Shown: positions 8,402-16,729, numbered from the stretch's first letter. The stretch is DNA of 64,000 nucleotides from an uncultured Prevotellaceae bacterium (GCA_902800495.1 CADCET010000003.1:1-64000), one strand, 5' to 3'. Notes: a model not told the origin generated them from the letters alone. A program made the numbers and translations.

Positions 8402-10771
8402 TTATCCAATTTTATAAAGTTCATTCTCTAAATCTTTTACCGCCTCGTTGTATTCTTCGGGACTCTTGAAGATGCCCTTCATGATACGAGGACGCTTGGC
8501 TATCTGAGCAAAGGGATTAAGGCTCAGTATCTGTGGGTTTTCGATATTCGTTACACCCACTTCGCCGTATTTCTCCATCAGCCCCTCAACGACCTTGCGG
8601 GCTTGTCCTTCATACTTTGCCAGATAGTTGCGCTTCTTGACACCCTCAATACGCTCTTTGCGAGTAAGCGGCTTTTGGTCGAATGCCACATGACTGATGA
8701 TGTCGAAGTAATCGCAATCCTCTAAGGCTGGGTTTTCTTCACGCACAGCATCGAGCAACACATTGTTTTCTGCCAGCTCGTCGAGAATGGCCTGTTTCTT
8801 ATCGGCATGTGCCCAAGCACCACGGAAAGCATCCAGCGTGGGATAATGCTTCTTGATAGCCTTACGGGTGAAGTCAGTGAGACGCTCGGTAAAGAGGGTC
8901 TTGCCATCCTCACCCAAGAACTGCACCACCTCATGCACAATCTGGATGTCGTGCCCCTCTACGTGGTATTTCCTGTGTTCTTTATGCTCACCTTTGCCTT
9001 CACCTGAGCCTCCTGTATTAGGCCCTTTTTGAGGCTTCTCCTGCTCACCTTCATTTTTACGCTTCTCGTATTCTTCAATTTGCGCGTCACCATCAAAACC
9101 TTTCTCAAACATGAGCGTGGCACCTCGGAAGTCAAGAATCTCGAAGTTCATCTTCTCTTTCTTTTCGAAGATGCGGGTGCCTCGGCCTATCATCTGCTTG
9201 AAGGTGGTGGGGTTGTTCACCTCCTTGTCAATCACGATCAGGCCGCAGGTCTTGCAGTCGACGCCCGTTGTCAGCAGTTCGCTGGTGGTGGCAATCACGG
9301 GACAAGGCTCGTAGGGGTCGATGAAGTTGTCGAGCAGCGATTTGCCCACTCTGTCGTCGCTGGTGATGCGAACGATGTAGTCAGGATAACGGCGCACCAT
9401 ATCCTGATTCATCGTTATCAGCAGTTCGCGCATGATGGCGGCTTCCTCCTGATCGGGACAGAACACGATGGCTTTCGTCATGCGTCCTACAACCTTCATC
9501 ATCTGCGTGATGCGGTAGGCCACCACCTTCTGACGCTCTGTGATGTGTATCTCGCGGCCAAAGCTGTTACGAGTGAAAATACTCTCTTCGATGTCCTGTC
9601 CGAAGAGGTCTTGCTCTCCCTCTTCCGTCACATAGCCTTCCATATCGACATTGAGGAACGACTTCGTCACGCGGTATGGCGCCAAATAGCCGTCGGCAAT
9701 GCCTTGTTTCAGGGAGTACGTATAGACGGGCAGCCCGAAGTATTCAAAGTTGTCGGCTCCCTCCACGCTCTTAGGCGTAGCGGTGAGACCTATCTGTGTA
9801 GCTTTGTCAAAATAGGTCAGAATCTTGTGCCACTCCTTATCTTCGTTGATACTGCTGCGGTGGCACTCGTCCACCACAATCAGGTCGAAGAAATCCTTCG
9901 CGTAGTTTTCGTAAGGCTGACGTTCTCCTGGCTGTAGTTCGCCGTCGTTCTTCACCCACTGGCCATAAAGGCTCATGTATATCTCGAAACCACTTTCCGC
10001 ACTCTTGCCCTGCACCTTCGACATCACCTTACGGAAGGGCTTGAAGTCCTGCCGCATGGTCTGGTCAATCAGTATATTGCGGTCGGCCAAATAGAGAATA
10101 CGCTTCATGCGTCCCGAGGCGTGCAGGCGGTGAATGATTTGGAAAGCGGTGTACGTCTTGCCAGTACCCGTTGCCATCACTAATAAGATGCGGTTTCTGC
10201 CGCAGGCAACAGCCTCTATCACCTTATTAATGGCAATACGCTGATAGTAGCGAGGCGGGAAACTGTCGCTATCGCTATAATAGGGAATGTCGAGCAGGTG
10301 TGCGCCCTCGTCGGTGAGGTTCATGTTCTGGTACATCCATTGGCGATGCCGTTCACGAAGGGCTAATGGCGTAGGGAAATCATCCATCGGGAAGGTGCGT
10401 TCCTCGCCTGTATTCATGTCGTGCTCCACAAACTGTTCGCCGTTGCTGGCGTAGGCAAAGGGCAAGTCCAAGTCGCGCGCATAGTCAATGGCTTGCTGAA
10501 TACCGTCGGCAGGCGCATGCTTCCTGTCCTTTGCCTCTACAACGGCAATGGGATAGTTGTCTTCAGTATACAGCAGATAGTCCACCCGCTTACCTTTCTT
10601 GCGGTGCTTCAGCGAACCTTGCACAACAATCTGGCCTGCGGTGTAGGGATATTCCAACCGCATGTGATACTTGTCCCATCCTTTGTCTTCCAGTGCTGGC
10701 TGGATATAGCGGGACTTGATGTCTTCCTCGCTCAAATGGAGGTCGGCGTGTGTTGCACTTTCTACTGCCAT
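8402..10771 (-). CDS. hsdR: Type I restriction endonuclease subunit HsdR
   Basis: The 789-residue protein is the ATP-dependent DNA translocase and nuclease of the complex. Start ATG 10771 gives MAVESATHADLHLSEEDIKS; the frame is open further upstream but without family-like sequence. A PD-(D/E)xK-type nuclease core is seen near residue 77 (YPIAVVEAKD). Walker A (MATGTGKT) is near 199, the DECH box (VVDECHRSS) near 300 and LTATP near 330, followed by the second RecA domain (QMIGRGTRIFEKKEKMNFEI). The C-terminus ends in the segment duplicated at 7117-7256. It is the first gene of the minus-strand operon. Confidence 0.95.
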   Translation of the reverse strand: MAVESATHADLHLSEEDIKSRYIQPALEDKGWDKYHMRLEYPYTAGQIVVQGSLKHRKKGKRVDYLLYTEDNYPIAVVEAKDRKHAPADGIQQAIDYARDLDLPFAYASNGEQFVEHDMNTGEERTFPMDDFPTPLALRERHRQWMYQNMNLTDEGAHLLDIPYYSDSDSFPPRYYQRIAINKVIEAVACGRNRILLVMATGTGKTYTAFQIIHRLHASGRMKRILYLADRNILIDQTMRQDFKPFRKVMSKVQGKSAESGFEIYMSLYGQWVKNDGELQPGERQPYENYAKDFFDLIVVDECHRSSINEDKEWHKILTYFDKATQIGLTATPKSVEGADNFEYFGLPVYTYSLKQGIADGYLAPYRVTKSFLNVDMEGYVTEEGEQDLFGQDIEESIFTRNSFGREIHITERQKVVAYRITQMMKVVGRMTKAIVFCPDQEEAAIMRELLITMNQDMVRRYPDYIVRITSDDRVGKSLLDNFIDPYEPCPVIATTSELLTTGVDCKTCGLIVIDKEVNNPTTFKQMIGRGTRIFEKKEKMNFEILDFRGATLMFEKGFDGDAQIEEYEKRKNEGEQEKPQKGPNTGGSGEGKGEHKEHRKYHVEGHDIQIVHEVVQFLGEDGKTLFTERLTDFTRKAIKKHYPTLDAFRGAWAHADKKQAILDELAENNVLLDAVREENPALEDCDYFDIISHVAFDQKPLTRKERIEGVKKRNYLAKYEGQARKVVEGLMEKYGEVGVTNIENPQILSLNPFAQIAKRPRIMKGIFKSPEEYNEAVKDLENELYKIG

Positions 10772-10850
10772 ATATCTTTGTTTTAATTTTCTCGTTAAAA
10801 GCCAGCTATCTTCCCAGACCACTGGCGCGTTCTACAATAGAAAATAACGT

Positions 10851-10867
10851 CACGTGAACACCACGTG
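10851..10867. promoter_or_regulatory. Paired CACGTG palindromes upstream of hsdR
   Basis: CACGTG occurs at 10851-10856 and again at 10862-10867, 11 bp apart, so both would face the same side of the helix. They lie 80 bp upstream of the hsdR start and just downstream of the next gene's stop. Two palindromes at one helical turn could bind a dimeric regulator; no regulator gene is adjacent. Confidence 0.25.
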
Positions 10868-10876
10868 TGCATATTA

Positions 10877-11362
10877 TTACTTCTTCTCATATATCATCAT
10901 ACTGGGGTCAAAGCGGCACGCGTCGCTCAAGCAGAAGTAGGCACGGAAGGGGCCGAGGGTGCGACGGTCGGCAGCGGGCTTCTTCAGCTTGCCTTCGGCG
11001 GTGAGGAAGACGCAGGTGTAGCCGTCGTCCTCTGGTAGGGCGACGGGGTTGAAGGTGCCCACAAACTGGCAGTCGGCGTCGCCGACGCTCTGAGGCGTGA
11101 CGGCTTCGAGACGGGCTAAGGGGAAGGTAGGGTCGTCGACGTCCTCGGCGGGACGGACGAGGAAGGGCTGCCCGGCGGCAATGGCGTCGGCAGCCTGAAA
11201 GTCGATGATGCCGTAGGTATAGGCGAGCAGCGTGCGCAGCTCGACATCGCAGCCGAAGACGTCAGCCAACTGCTGACGGGTGACGGCGAGGGGCAGGCAG
11301 AGGGTGTTCCACACACCACCGAGCAGCCGGCGACGGAGGGTCAGACGGGCAATCTCTTCCAT
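10877..11362 (-). CDS. Beta-rich domain protein, C-terminal part of a surface lipoprotein unit
   Basis: The 161-residue product starts at ATG 11362, 4 nt past the stop of the lipoprotein frame upstream. It contains GGVWNTLCLPLAVTRQQLAD, a pattern (WNTLCLPF) frequent in Prevotella surface proteins. It continues with LAYTYGIIDFQAADAI, AGQPFLVRPAEDV and a C-terminal NPVALPEDDGYTCVFLT/LGPFRAYFCL stretch. It has no signal peptide of its own, which is odd for this domain. It may be translated with the lipoprotein, or the two may be halves of one gene split by a frame change. The open frame extends to 11413 without family-like residues. Confidence 0.6.
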   Translation of the reverse strand: MEEIARLTLRRRLLGGVWNTLCLPLAVTRQQLADVFGCDVELRTLLAYTYGIIDFQAADAIAAGQPFLVRPAEDVDDPTFPLARLEAVTPQSVGDADCQFVGTFNPVALPEDDGYTCVFLTAEGKLKKPAADRRTLGPFRAYFCLSDACRFDPSMMIYEKK

Positions 11363-11366
11363 CGCG

Positions 11367-11680
11367 CTAAATGGCTTCGTCGACGTCGCCGTCTTGCGGC
11401 TCGTCGCTATCAAGTATTAAGTTCCCGTCGTAGTCGTAGGTATAGGTGGCTGCCCACGTGGTGTCTACCTCCGCAGTGACGGACGTCGTGGCGGTGTCGC
11501 CGACGGCGGTGCTGTCAGCGGCAGAGCGGGTTTCAATCAAGTTTTCGGGTTCGGGGCTTGCGGGAGAGTCGTCGGAGCAAGCCGCAACTATGAATATGGT
11601 TAACAGCAGGAACAGGGCAAAGCAAGACGATTTACCCCCCCTATAACATTTATTAACAAATTGCGCAAATTATTTGTCAT
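11367..11680 (-). pseudogene. Lipoprotein gene with frame broken at a G7 tract (possibly phase-variable)
   Basis: On the minus strand a frame encodes SSCFALFLLLTIFIVAACSD, a lipoprotein signal with lipobox VAAC, then an acidic linker and AATYTYDYDGNLILDSDE, ending in TAG at 11367. This frame has no ATG of its own. The only nearby ATG (11680) is followed by MTNNLRNLLINVIGG and is out of frame because of seven G residues (11635-11641). Eight or five G residues would join the two. A promoter box TAACTTTG lies 26 bp before the ATG. It is either a phase-variable gene in the OFF state, a decayed gene, or a sequencing error in the homopolymer. Confidence 0.6.
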
Positions 11681-11705
11681 AGCACTTGTTTTAGATTATG
11701 TGCTG

Positions 11706-11713
11706 CAAAGTTA
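11706..11713 (-). promoter_or_regulatory. Promoter -7 box TAACTTTG
   Basis: On the minus strand TAACTTTG matches the Bacteroidetes TAnnTTTG element. It lies 26 bp upstream of the ATG at 11680, as expected for a promoter of the lipoprotein gene. Confidence 0.5.
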
Positions 11714-11744
11714 GCTTTCCGGGGTAAATACACGGGAAACGCGC

Positions 11745-11988
11745 ATTTTGACTTTTGACATTTGACATTATACGACATTTGAAAGTTGGGAATCAGCAAT
11801 TTGGAAATATAGAATTTTATATTATAATATATTATTATAATAATATATTATAATATAAAATTTAATGTCTCTGTTTTTCATTCGCTGGATAAAAAACACG
11901 AAAATGTCAAATGTCAAAAGTCAAAATCGCCGCAATACGCAATAAAACCGCGGAAGAACGAGATTTTGACATTTGACATTTGACATTT
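11745..11988. repeat. Nested inverted repeat with heptamer arms and a 50-bp perfect palindrome
   Basis: ATTTTGACTTTTGACATTTG... at 11745-11769 is a perfect 25-bp inverted match to 11903-11927. Both arms are built of 7-bp units (TTTTGAC, ATTTGAC). Midway lies a perfect 50-bp A/T palindrome at 11813-11862. A further direct copy of the heptamer arm lies at 11963-11988. The gap 11681-12123 contains no gene; besides this element it holds the promoter at its right-hand-side gene boundary and the serA terminator. Confidence 0.85.
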
Positions 11989-12055
11989 ACATTCTTTGCA
12001 AGCCGCTCAGCGAAGCATTTCGACCTGGCAATCTGAAATAACCGATTTCAGGTGA

Positions 12056-12088
12056 CGAAAAAAGCCATTTCGGGTGACGAAATGGCTT
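12056..12088 (-). terminator. Intrinsic terminator of serA
   Basis: On the minus strand AAGCCATTTCG and CGAAATGGCTT form an 11-bp perfect stem with a 5-nt loop, followed by a run of T residues. It lies 36 nt past the serA stop. Confidence 0.85.
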
Positions 12089-12123
12089 AATTCGTTTATT
12101 AATAAGGATTGACTCCTTACGGA

Positions 12124-13041
12124 TTATTTGTTCACCTGGAACTTGGTGTCGCCGTCCTTGAAGAAGGCGTTGATCTGCTTGGCGGCAGCAATACCGGCAT
12201 TGATATTGGCCTCGGCAGTCTGGGCACCCATCTTCTTCGGGGTCGAGAAATAGCGGCCCTCGAACTTCAGGAACTCGTCGTTGGCATCGGGCATGATGTC
12301 GGTGACGAACTTCAGGTCTTCGCGCTCTGCCATCAGCTTCAGCAGTTCGGGCTCGTTGATGACCTCCTTACGTGCGGTGTTCACCAGCACACCACCCTTC
12401 TTCAGCTTGCCAACCAGGGCGTAGTTGATGCTCTGCTTGGTCTCAGGCGTTGCGGGGATGTGGAGTGAGACGACGTCGCAGGTCTCGAAGAGGGCATCCT
12501 GATTAGCCACAGCGTGTACGCCAGCCTTCTCGATTACCTCTGCAGGGCAGAAGGCGTCGTAGGCATAGACATCCATACCGAAGCCCTTGGCGATACGGGC
12601 CACGTTACGGCCGACGTTACCGAAAGCGAGGATACCCAGCTTCTTGCCGAGCAGCTCGCTGCCGCTCTTGCCGTTGTAGAAGCCGCGGACGGCCATGACC
12701 AACAGGCCGAAGACGAGCTCGGCGACAGCGTTGGCATTCTGACCCGGTGTGTTCTCGGCCACGACGTTGTGGGCCGTGGCGGCGGCGAGGTCGATGTTGT
12801 CGTAACCGGCACCGGCACGAACGACGATCTTCAGCTGCTTGGCGGCGTCGAGCACCTCGGCGTCGACCTTGTCGGAACGGATAATCATGGCGTCGGCATC
12901 CTTGACAGCGTCGAGGAGCTGTGCCTTCTCAGTATATTTCTCGAGCAATACCAGCTCATTGCCGGCAGCCTCAATTTCTGCTTTGATACCATTCACGGCT
13001 GCTGCTGCGAACGGCTTTTCTGTTGCTACTAAAATCTTCAT
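12124..13041 (-). CDS. serA: D-3-phosphoglycerate dehydrogenase, short form
   Basis: The 305-residue enzyme oxidises 3-phosphoglycerate to 3-phosphohydroxypyruvate, the first step of serine synthesis. Start ATG 13041 gives MKILVATEKPFAAAAV. The Rossmann motif GILAFGNVGRNVA is near residue 145, the RAGAGYDNID segment near 76, and NTARKEVINE carries the conserved Glu. The protein stops after the catalytic core and has no ACT domain. Where most relatives have a His in TPH, this one has TPKKMGAQTAEAN, so Lys replaces the usual His. This is the III-K subtype known from Entamoeba and common in Bacteroidetes. It follows serC on the same strand. Confidence 0.93.
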   Translation of the reverse strand: MKILVATEKPFAAAAVNGIKAEIEAAGNELVLLEKYTEKAQLLDAVKDADAMIIRSDKVDAEVLDAAKQLKIVVRAGAGYDNIDLAAATAHNVVAENTPGQNANAVAELVFGLLVMAVRGFYNGKSGSELLGKKLGILAFGNVGRNVARIAKGFGMDVYAYDAFCPAEVIEKAGVHAVANQDALFETCDVVSLHIPATPETKQSINYALVGKLKKGGVLVNTARKEVINEPELLKLMAEREDLKFVTDIMPDANDEFLKFEGRYFSTPKKMGAQTAEANINAGIAAAKQINAFFKDGDTKFQVNK

Positions 13042-13045
13042 AAGC

Positions 13046-13184
13046 CCACCCCCGCCCCTCCCCAAGGGAGGGGAGTTTGATTACTTGGGGTCTCCTTTTT
13101 TTATGTTTGTAAATTCTGTTTATTATATTTGATGCCCACAGACTAATGAAAGCCTCTCCCTTGGGGAGGGGTTGGGGTGGGCTT
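13046..13184. repeat. Facing pair of GC-rich palindromic repeats between serC and serA
   Basis: AAGCCCACCCCCGCCCCTCC... (about 13041-13072) and CTCTCCCTTGGGGAGGGG... ending TGGGGTGGGCTTTT (about 13152-13186) are inverted copies of one ~33-bp unit. Each has an internal CCTCCC/GGGAGG hairpin. They bracket about 80 bp of intergenic DNA. The same unit appears in coding sequence of the helicase at 14645 and of uvrA at 37274-37417 and 38463-38566. Confidence 0.8.
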
Positions 13185-13185
13185 T

Positions 13186-14253
13186 TTAATGGTTTGCCTC
13201 AAACTCCTTCATGCAGGCAACGAGGGCGTTGACGCCTTCGATGGTCTGGGCGTTATAGCAGCTGGCGCGGAAGCCGCCGACAGAGCGGTGACCCTTGACA
13301 CCGACCATGCCCTTAGAGACGGCGAAGTCGAGGAAGTCTTTCTCAAGTTCCTTGTACTCGTCGGCCATCACGAAGCAGATGTTCATCAGCGAACGGTCCT
13401 CCTCCTTGGCAGTACCGACGAACATCTTGTTGCGGTCGATCTCGCCGTAGACGATCTCGGCGCGCTGCTGGGCCAGCTTGTCCATTGCCTCGACACCACC
13501 CTGCTTCTTGATCCAGCGGAGGTTTTCGAGGGCCGAGTAGATGGGCACCACGGGAGGCGTGTTGAACATAGAGCCCTTGTCGACATGTGTGCGGTAGTCG
13601 AGCATCGTGGGAATCTCGCGGGGAGCTTTTCCTAATGCGTCTTCCTTGAGGATGGCGATGGTGACACCGGCCATAGCGAGGTTCTTCTGGGCACCGGCGT
13701 AGATGGCGTCGTACTTGGCAACGTCGATGGGACGGCTGAAGATATCAGACGACATATCGGCAATGAGACGGACGGGCACGTCGAGGTCCTTGCGGATTTC
13801 AGTACCGTAGATGGTGTTGTTCGTCGTGATGTGCAGATAGTCGGCATCAGCGGGAACGGTCCAGTCCTTGGGGATGAACGTATAGTTGGCATCGGCAGAA
13901 GAAGCCACCTCAACGACCTCGCCGAAAAGCTTTGCTTCCTTCATGGCCTTCTTGGCCCAGACGCCCGTATTCAGATAGGCAGCCTTCTTGATGAGGAAGT
14001 TGTAGGGAATCATGCAGAACTCCAGTGAGGCACCACCGCCGAGGAAGATGACTGAGTAACCCTCGGGCACCTGCAGCAGCTCCTTCACCAGAGCCACTGC
14101 CTCGTCGACGACGGGCTGGAAGTCCTTAGCACGGTGGCTGATCTCCATCAGTGAGAGACCAGAGCCATTGAAATCAAGACACTGTTTGGCGGTAGCCTCG
14201 ATGACTTCGCGGGGAAGCATCGACGGACCGGCATTAAAGTTGTACTTCTTCAT
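13186..14253 (-). CDS. serC: Phosphoserine aminotransferase
   Basis: The 355-residue PLP enzyme converts 3-phosphohydroxypyruvate and glutamate to phosphoserine; the same family can act on the vitamin B6 precursor. Start ATG 14253 gives [19 protein letters not shown], the standard N-terminus; the open frame further upstream is not protein-like. [25 protein letters not shown] and the PLP-lysine segment [14 protein letters not shown] (near residue 195) are present, as are the C-terminal [15 protein letters not shown] residues. Length is normal. It is followed by serA 144 nt downstream across a repeat pair, so the two probably form one operon. Confidence 0.96.
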   Translation of the reverse strand: MKKYNFNAGPSMLPREVIEATAKQCLDFNGSGLSLMEISHRAKDFQPVVDEAVALVKELLQVPEGYSVIFLGGGASLEFCMIPYNFLIKKAAYLNTGVWAKKAMKEAKLFGEVVEVASSADANYTFIPKDWTVPADADYLHITTNNTIYGTEIRKDLDVPVRLIADMSSDIFSRPIDVAKYDAIYAGAQKNLAMAGVTIAILKEDALGKAPREIPTMLDYRTHVDKGSMFNTPPVVPIYSALENLRWIKKQGGVEAMDKLAQQRAEIVYGEIDRNKMFVGTAKEEDRSLMNICFVMADEYKELEKDFLDFAVSKGMVGVKGHRSVGGFRASCYNAQTIEGVNALVACMKEFEANH

Positions 14254-14401
14254 TGTTTGAAAATTGTTTATTTTAGATGGTTTATATTGCCTCGTTTTTA
14301 AAAACGCCGCGAAATTACACTTTTTTCTTGAATTGGCCAAATATTTGAGCAATAATTAACGAAAAGAGCCTATTTTCCTTTCATTATGTCAAGTCAAGGT
14401 A

Positions 14402-15841
14402 TCATTTTACTGGCTCTATCACGGTCTTTATGCCTTTTATCTTCTCGCCTTTCGTCAGACGGAGCACCTGCTCGAAGCGCGGTCGGCTGACTGCCACATA
14501 GGCATAGCGGTCCATGACGTCGATACGGCCGATCTCTGACGGCTGCAGTCCGCCTTTCTTACAAAGGAACCCGACGATATCTCCCTTGGAGATTTTGTCT
14601 TTCTTGCCCTTACCGATATAGATTGTGGCCATCTGGGGAAGACTCACCCCCAACCCCTCTCTGGGCAGAGAGGGGAGTGAATACTCTTCGGTATCGCAGT
14701 CGACAAACTCGGGCAACTGTTCCTCGGGACCGACGATGAAGAACGTCCGACCCTGCTTGTCCCAGCGGGCGGTACGTCCTACGCGGTGTACCAGCTCCTG
14801 TTCGTGGAGTGGCAGATGGTAGTGGACGATGTTCTGGATGTCGGGGATGTCGAGTCCGCGGCTGCCTAAGTCGGTACTCACAAAGACGTTGGCCGAGCCA
14901 TTGGAGAACTTGTAGAGCGCATCCTCACGCTGTTTCTGCTCCATACCGCCGTGGAAGACACTCGCGGCAAAGCCCTCGCGGCGCAGGTAGTCGCCTACCC
15001 GCTCGACGGCATCGCGGAACCCGAGGAACACCACCGTCTGCTGGTCGCCGAAACTGCAGAGCAGCTGACGCAGCGTGGCCAACTTGTCCTTTACGGGACT
15101 CTTCACCACGTAGGCCGTCACGCGGTCATTGACCGTTGAACATTGACCATTGACCGTTGAACATTGACCATTGACCATTGAACATTGACCATTGACCATT
15201 GAACATTGACCATTCATGGACGAGCCAAGCGGCAGAGCCGAACGGACCGTTGACGATGGAGAATTCTTATGAAGGAAATTGATGCGTTTCCAAGAATGGT
15301 CAATGGTCAATGGTCCATGGTCAATGGCTCCCTCGGTGGCCGACAGGAGTATATGACGACGAACGCCAGGCAGCTTCTTCAGCAGCCTGGCCATTTCGTC
15401 GTGGAATCCCATTTCAAGACATTTGTCGAACTCGTCGATGACGAGGTAGCGTACGGCGTAGGGGCTGATGTTGCCCTTATCCAAGTGGTCGTTCAGGCGC
15501 CCGGGCGTTCCGAAGATAATCTGGGGTTTCACCTCCTTCAGCCGCCGATGCTCCTCCATCGCCGTACGGCCGCCGTAGCAGGCTGCCGACCGCAGGCCAC
15601 TGCCGAGATCCTTCAGTACGCGGTCGGACTGCATAGCCAGTTCGCGGCCGGGGACGATGACCAAGGCCTGAGGCACGTCCTGCTGAGCATCGACCAGCTC
15701 TACGAGCGGCAGCAGATAGGCCAGCGTCTTGCCAGTGCCCGTCGGCGAGAGCACCACCACGTCCTGCTTACCTCGCAGGATGGCGTCGCCCGCCTCGCGC
15801 TGCATATCGTTCAACGCTGTTATGCCCAGCTTCTCCAGCAT
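14402..15841 (-). CDS. dbpA: DEAD-box RNA helicase, DbpA-like, with repeat-derived insertions
   Basis: The 479-residue protein should remodel RNA, probably rRNA. Motifs in order: Q motif near the start (GITALNDMQREAGDAI), Walker A SPTGTGKT, DEFD in VIDEFDKCLE in place of DEAD, SAT in LLSATEG, HRVGRTARWDKQG, and a DbpA-type RNA-binding domain at the C-terminus (YIGKGKKDKISKGDIVGFLC). Two stretches look foreign. Residues about 168-237 (for example SMNGQCSMVNGQCSMVNGQC) come from heptameric DNA repeats between the two RecA domains. Residues about 387-399 (SLPSLPREGLGVSLP) come from a GC-rich palindrome. The frame stays open through both. A strong AGGAGG lies only 1-2 nt before ATG 15841, closer than usual, but a stop codon precedes it. 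Confidence 0.92.
   Translation of the reverse strand: MLEKLGITALNDMQREAGDAILRGKQDVVVLSPTGTGKTLAYLLPLVELVDAQQDVPQALVIVPGRELAMQSDRVLKDLGSGLRSAACYGGRTAMEEHRRLKEVKPQIIFGTPGRLNDHLDKGNISPYAVRYLVIDEFDKCLEMGFHDEMARLLKKLPGVRRHILLSATEGAIDHGPLTIDHSWKRINFLHKNSPSSTVRSALPLGSSMNGQCSMVNGQCSMVNGQCSTVNGQCSTVNDRVTAYVVKSPVKDKLATLRQLLCSFGDQQTVVFLGFRDAVERVGDYLRREGFAASVFHGGMEQKQREDALYKFSNGSANVFVSTDLGSRGLDIPDIQNIVHYHLPLHEQELVHRVGRTARWDKQGRTFFIVGPEEQLPEFVDCDTEEYSLPSLPREGLGVSLPQMATIYIGKGKKDKISKGDIVGFLCKKGGLQPSEIGRIDVMDRYAYVAVSRPRFEQVLRLTKGEKIKGIKTVIEPVK
14643..14680. repeat. GC-rich palindromic repeat inside the helicase gene
   Basis: CTCACCCCCAACCCCTCTCT followed by GGGCAGAGAGGGGAGTG is a single copy of the unit seen at 13046-13184. 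It is translated in frame as SLPSLPREGLGVS between the second RecA domain and the RNA-binding domain, a linker that should tolerate it. Confidence 0.75.
15129..15330. repeat. Heptamer arrays in inverted orientation inside the helicase gene
   Basis: About twelve 7-bp units (TTGACCA, TTGACCG, TTGAACA, with a 21-bp higher-order period) occupy 15129-15215. Five units of the opposite sense (ATGGTCA) occupy 15295-15330. The ~80 bp between them is unlike helicase sequence. The whole block is translated in frame in the inter-domain linker. Its plan, heptamer arm, core and inverted heptamer arm, matches the intergenic element at 11745-11927. Confidence 0.85.
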
Positions 15842-15846
15842 ACCTC

Positions 15847-15897
15847 CTCCCTCTTACTCCTTACTCCTTACTACTTACTCCTTACTCCTTACTTCTT
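15847..15897. repeat. Heptamer array TTACTCC between dbpA and the OmpH-like gene
   Basis: Six or more period-7 units (TTACTCC with variants TTACTAC, TTACTTC) fill the short gap and overlap the last codons of the 15889-16509 gene. On the minus strand the unit is GGAGTAA, which places TAA stops in all three frames and an SD-like GGAG before dbpA. Confidence 0.75.
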
Positions 15898-16509
15898 CTC
15901 CTCTTTCTTGTCGTCTTTCTTGGCGGCAGAAGCGGCGGGCTTGTAGCGTTTGTTCAAACCATTGATAACGTCCTGCGTGATGTCGAACTTCTTATTGGCA
16001 AACAGGATGTTGTCGCCCGACTTCGACAGAATCATGTCGAACTTCTTATCCTTATTATAAGAGGTCAGGAAGTTGTTCAGAGAATCGCGCAGAGCCATAT
16101 TGAACTTCTGCGTCTCGTTAGCCAACTCATTCTCCAAACGAGCCTGCAACTCCTGCAGGTCGCGCTGCTGACGCTCGATGGCCGACTGCACACCGGCAGC
16201 CTGCTCACGGCTCTGGAAGCCATTGTTCTGCAATTTCTGCTGGAAGTTGTTGACAGCAGCCTGCAACTGATTGCCCTTCTGTGTCAGGGTGTTACGGGCG
16301 TTGTTGCTCTTCTTCTGAAGGGTGACGCTGTAGTCCTTGGCGAAGTCATACTGAGTCATCAGCGAATCGACCTCAATATAGGCAATCTTCATGCCCGACA
16401 CACTCTCGGCTCCAGCAGCCTGGGGTTTCTCGTCCATCTTGGGACTTGCATTGTTGCACGAAGCCATCACGGCAGCGACGGCCAGCACACTGAAAAGATA
16501 CTTTTTCAT
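15889..16509 (-). CDS. OmpH/Skp-like lipoprotein
   Basis: The 206-residue protein starts at ATG 16509 with a lipoprotein signal (MKKYLFSVLAVAAVMASC, lipobox MASC). The mature part begins with the OmpH signature MKIAYIEVDSLMTQYDFAKD. A long coiled coil from about residue 75 to 155 follows (ERQQRDLQELQARLENELAN), then a compact C-terminal end (FDMILSKSGDNILFANKKFD). Skp-family proteins are periplasmic chaperones for outer-membrane proteins; the lipid anchor is common in Bacteroidetes versions. The Lys/Glu-rich tail KKDDKKEEKK is low complexity. Its ATG overlaps the stop of the upstream small membrane protein gene (ATGA), indicating one operon. Confidence 0.9.
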   Translation of the reverse strand: MKKYLFSVLAVAAVMASCNNASPKMDEKPQAAGAESVSGMKIAYIEVDSLMTQYDFAKDYSVTLQKKSNNARNTLTQKGNQLQAAVNNFQQKLQNNGFQSREQAAGVQSAIERQQRDLQELQARLENELANETQKFNMALRDSLNNFLTSYNKDKKFDMILSKSGDNILFANKKFDITQDVINGLNKRYKPAASAAKKDDKKEEKK

Positions 16510-16721
16510 TCCTCTTGTATATTATTAATGTTCAATTTCTTCTGCGATCGCATTTCACGGTCCTGATCCATGACGCAGTGGATGCCCCGGCTGCGCATGG
16601 CCTCACTATCGTGGATATGCTGCGACGCGAACTCACCGTCCTTACGTCCTAAGACTTTCACCAGCAGCAGGACCATGCCCACGGCCAGTAACGCTCCACT
16701 TATCAGTACCGTTTCGATCAT
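16506..16721 (-). CDS. Small single-pass membrane protein
   Basis: The 71-residue protein starts at ATG 16721 with a hydrophobic helix (MIETVLISGALLAVGMVLLL) and continues with a hydrophilic tail containing FASQHIHDSEAMRSRGIHC. The open frame reaches 16814, but the upstream part crosses the promoter box and is not used. A short membrane protein of this form is common in Bacteroidetes, but its function is unknown to me. It is translationally coupled to the OmpH-like gene. Confidence 0.75.
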   Translation of the reverse strand: MIETVLISGALLAVGMVLLLVKVLGRKDGEFASQHIHDSEAMRSRGIHCVMDQDREMRSQKKLNINNIQEE

Positions 16722-16729
16722 TTCGGCTG

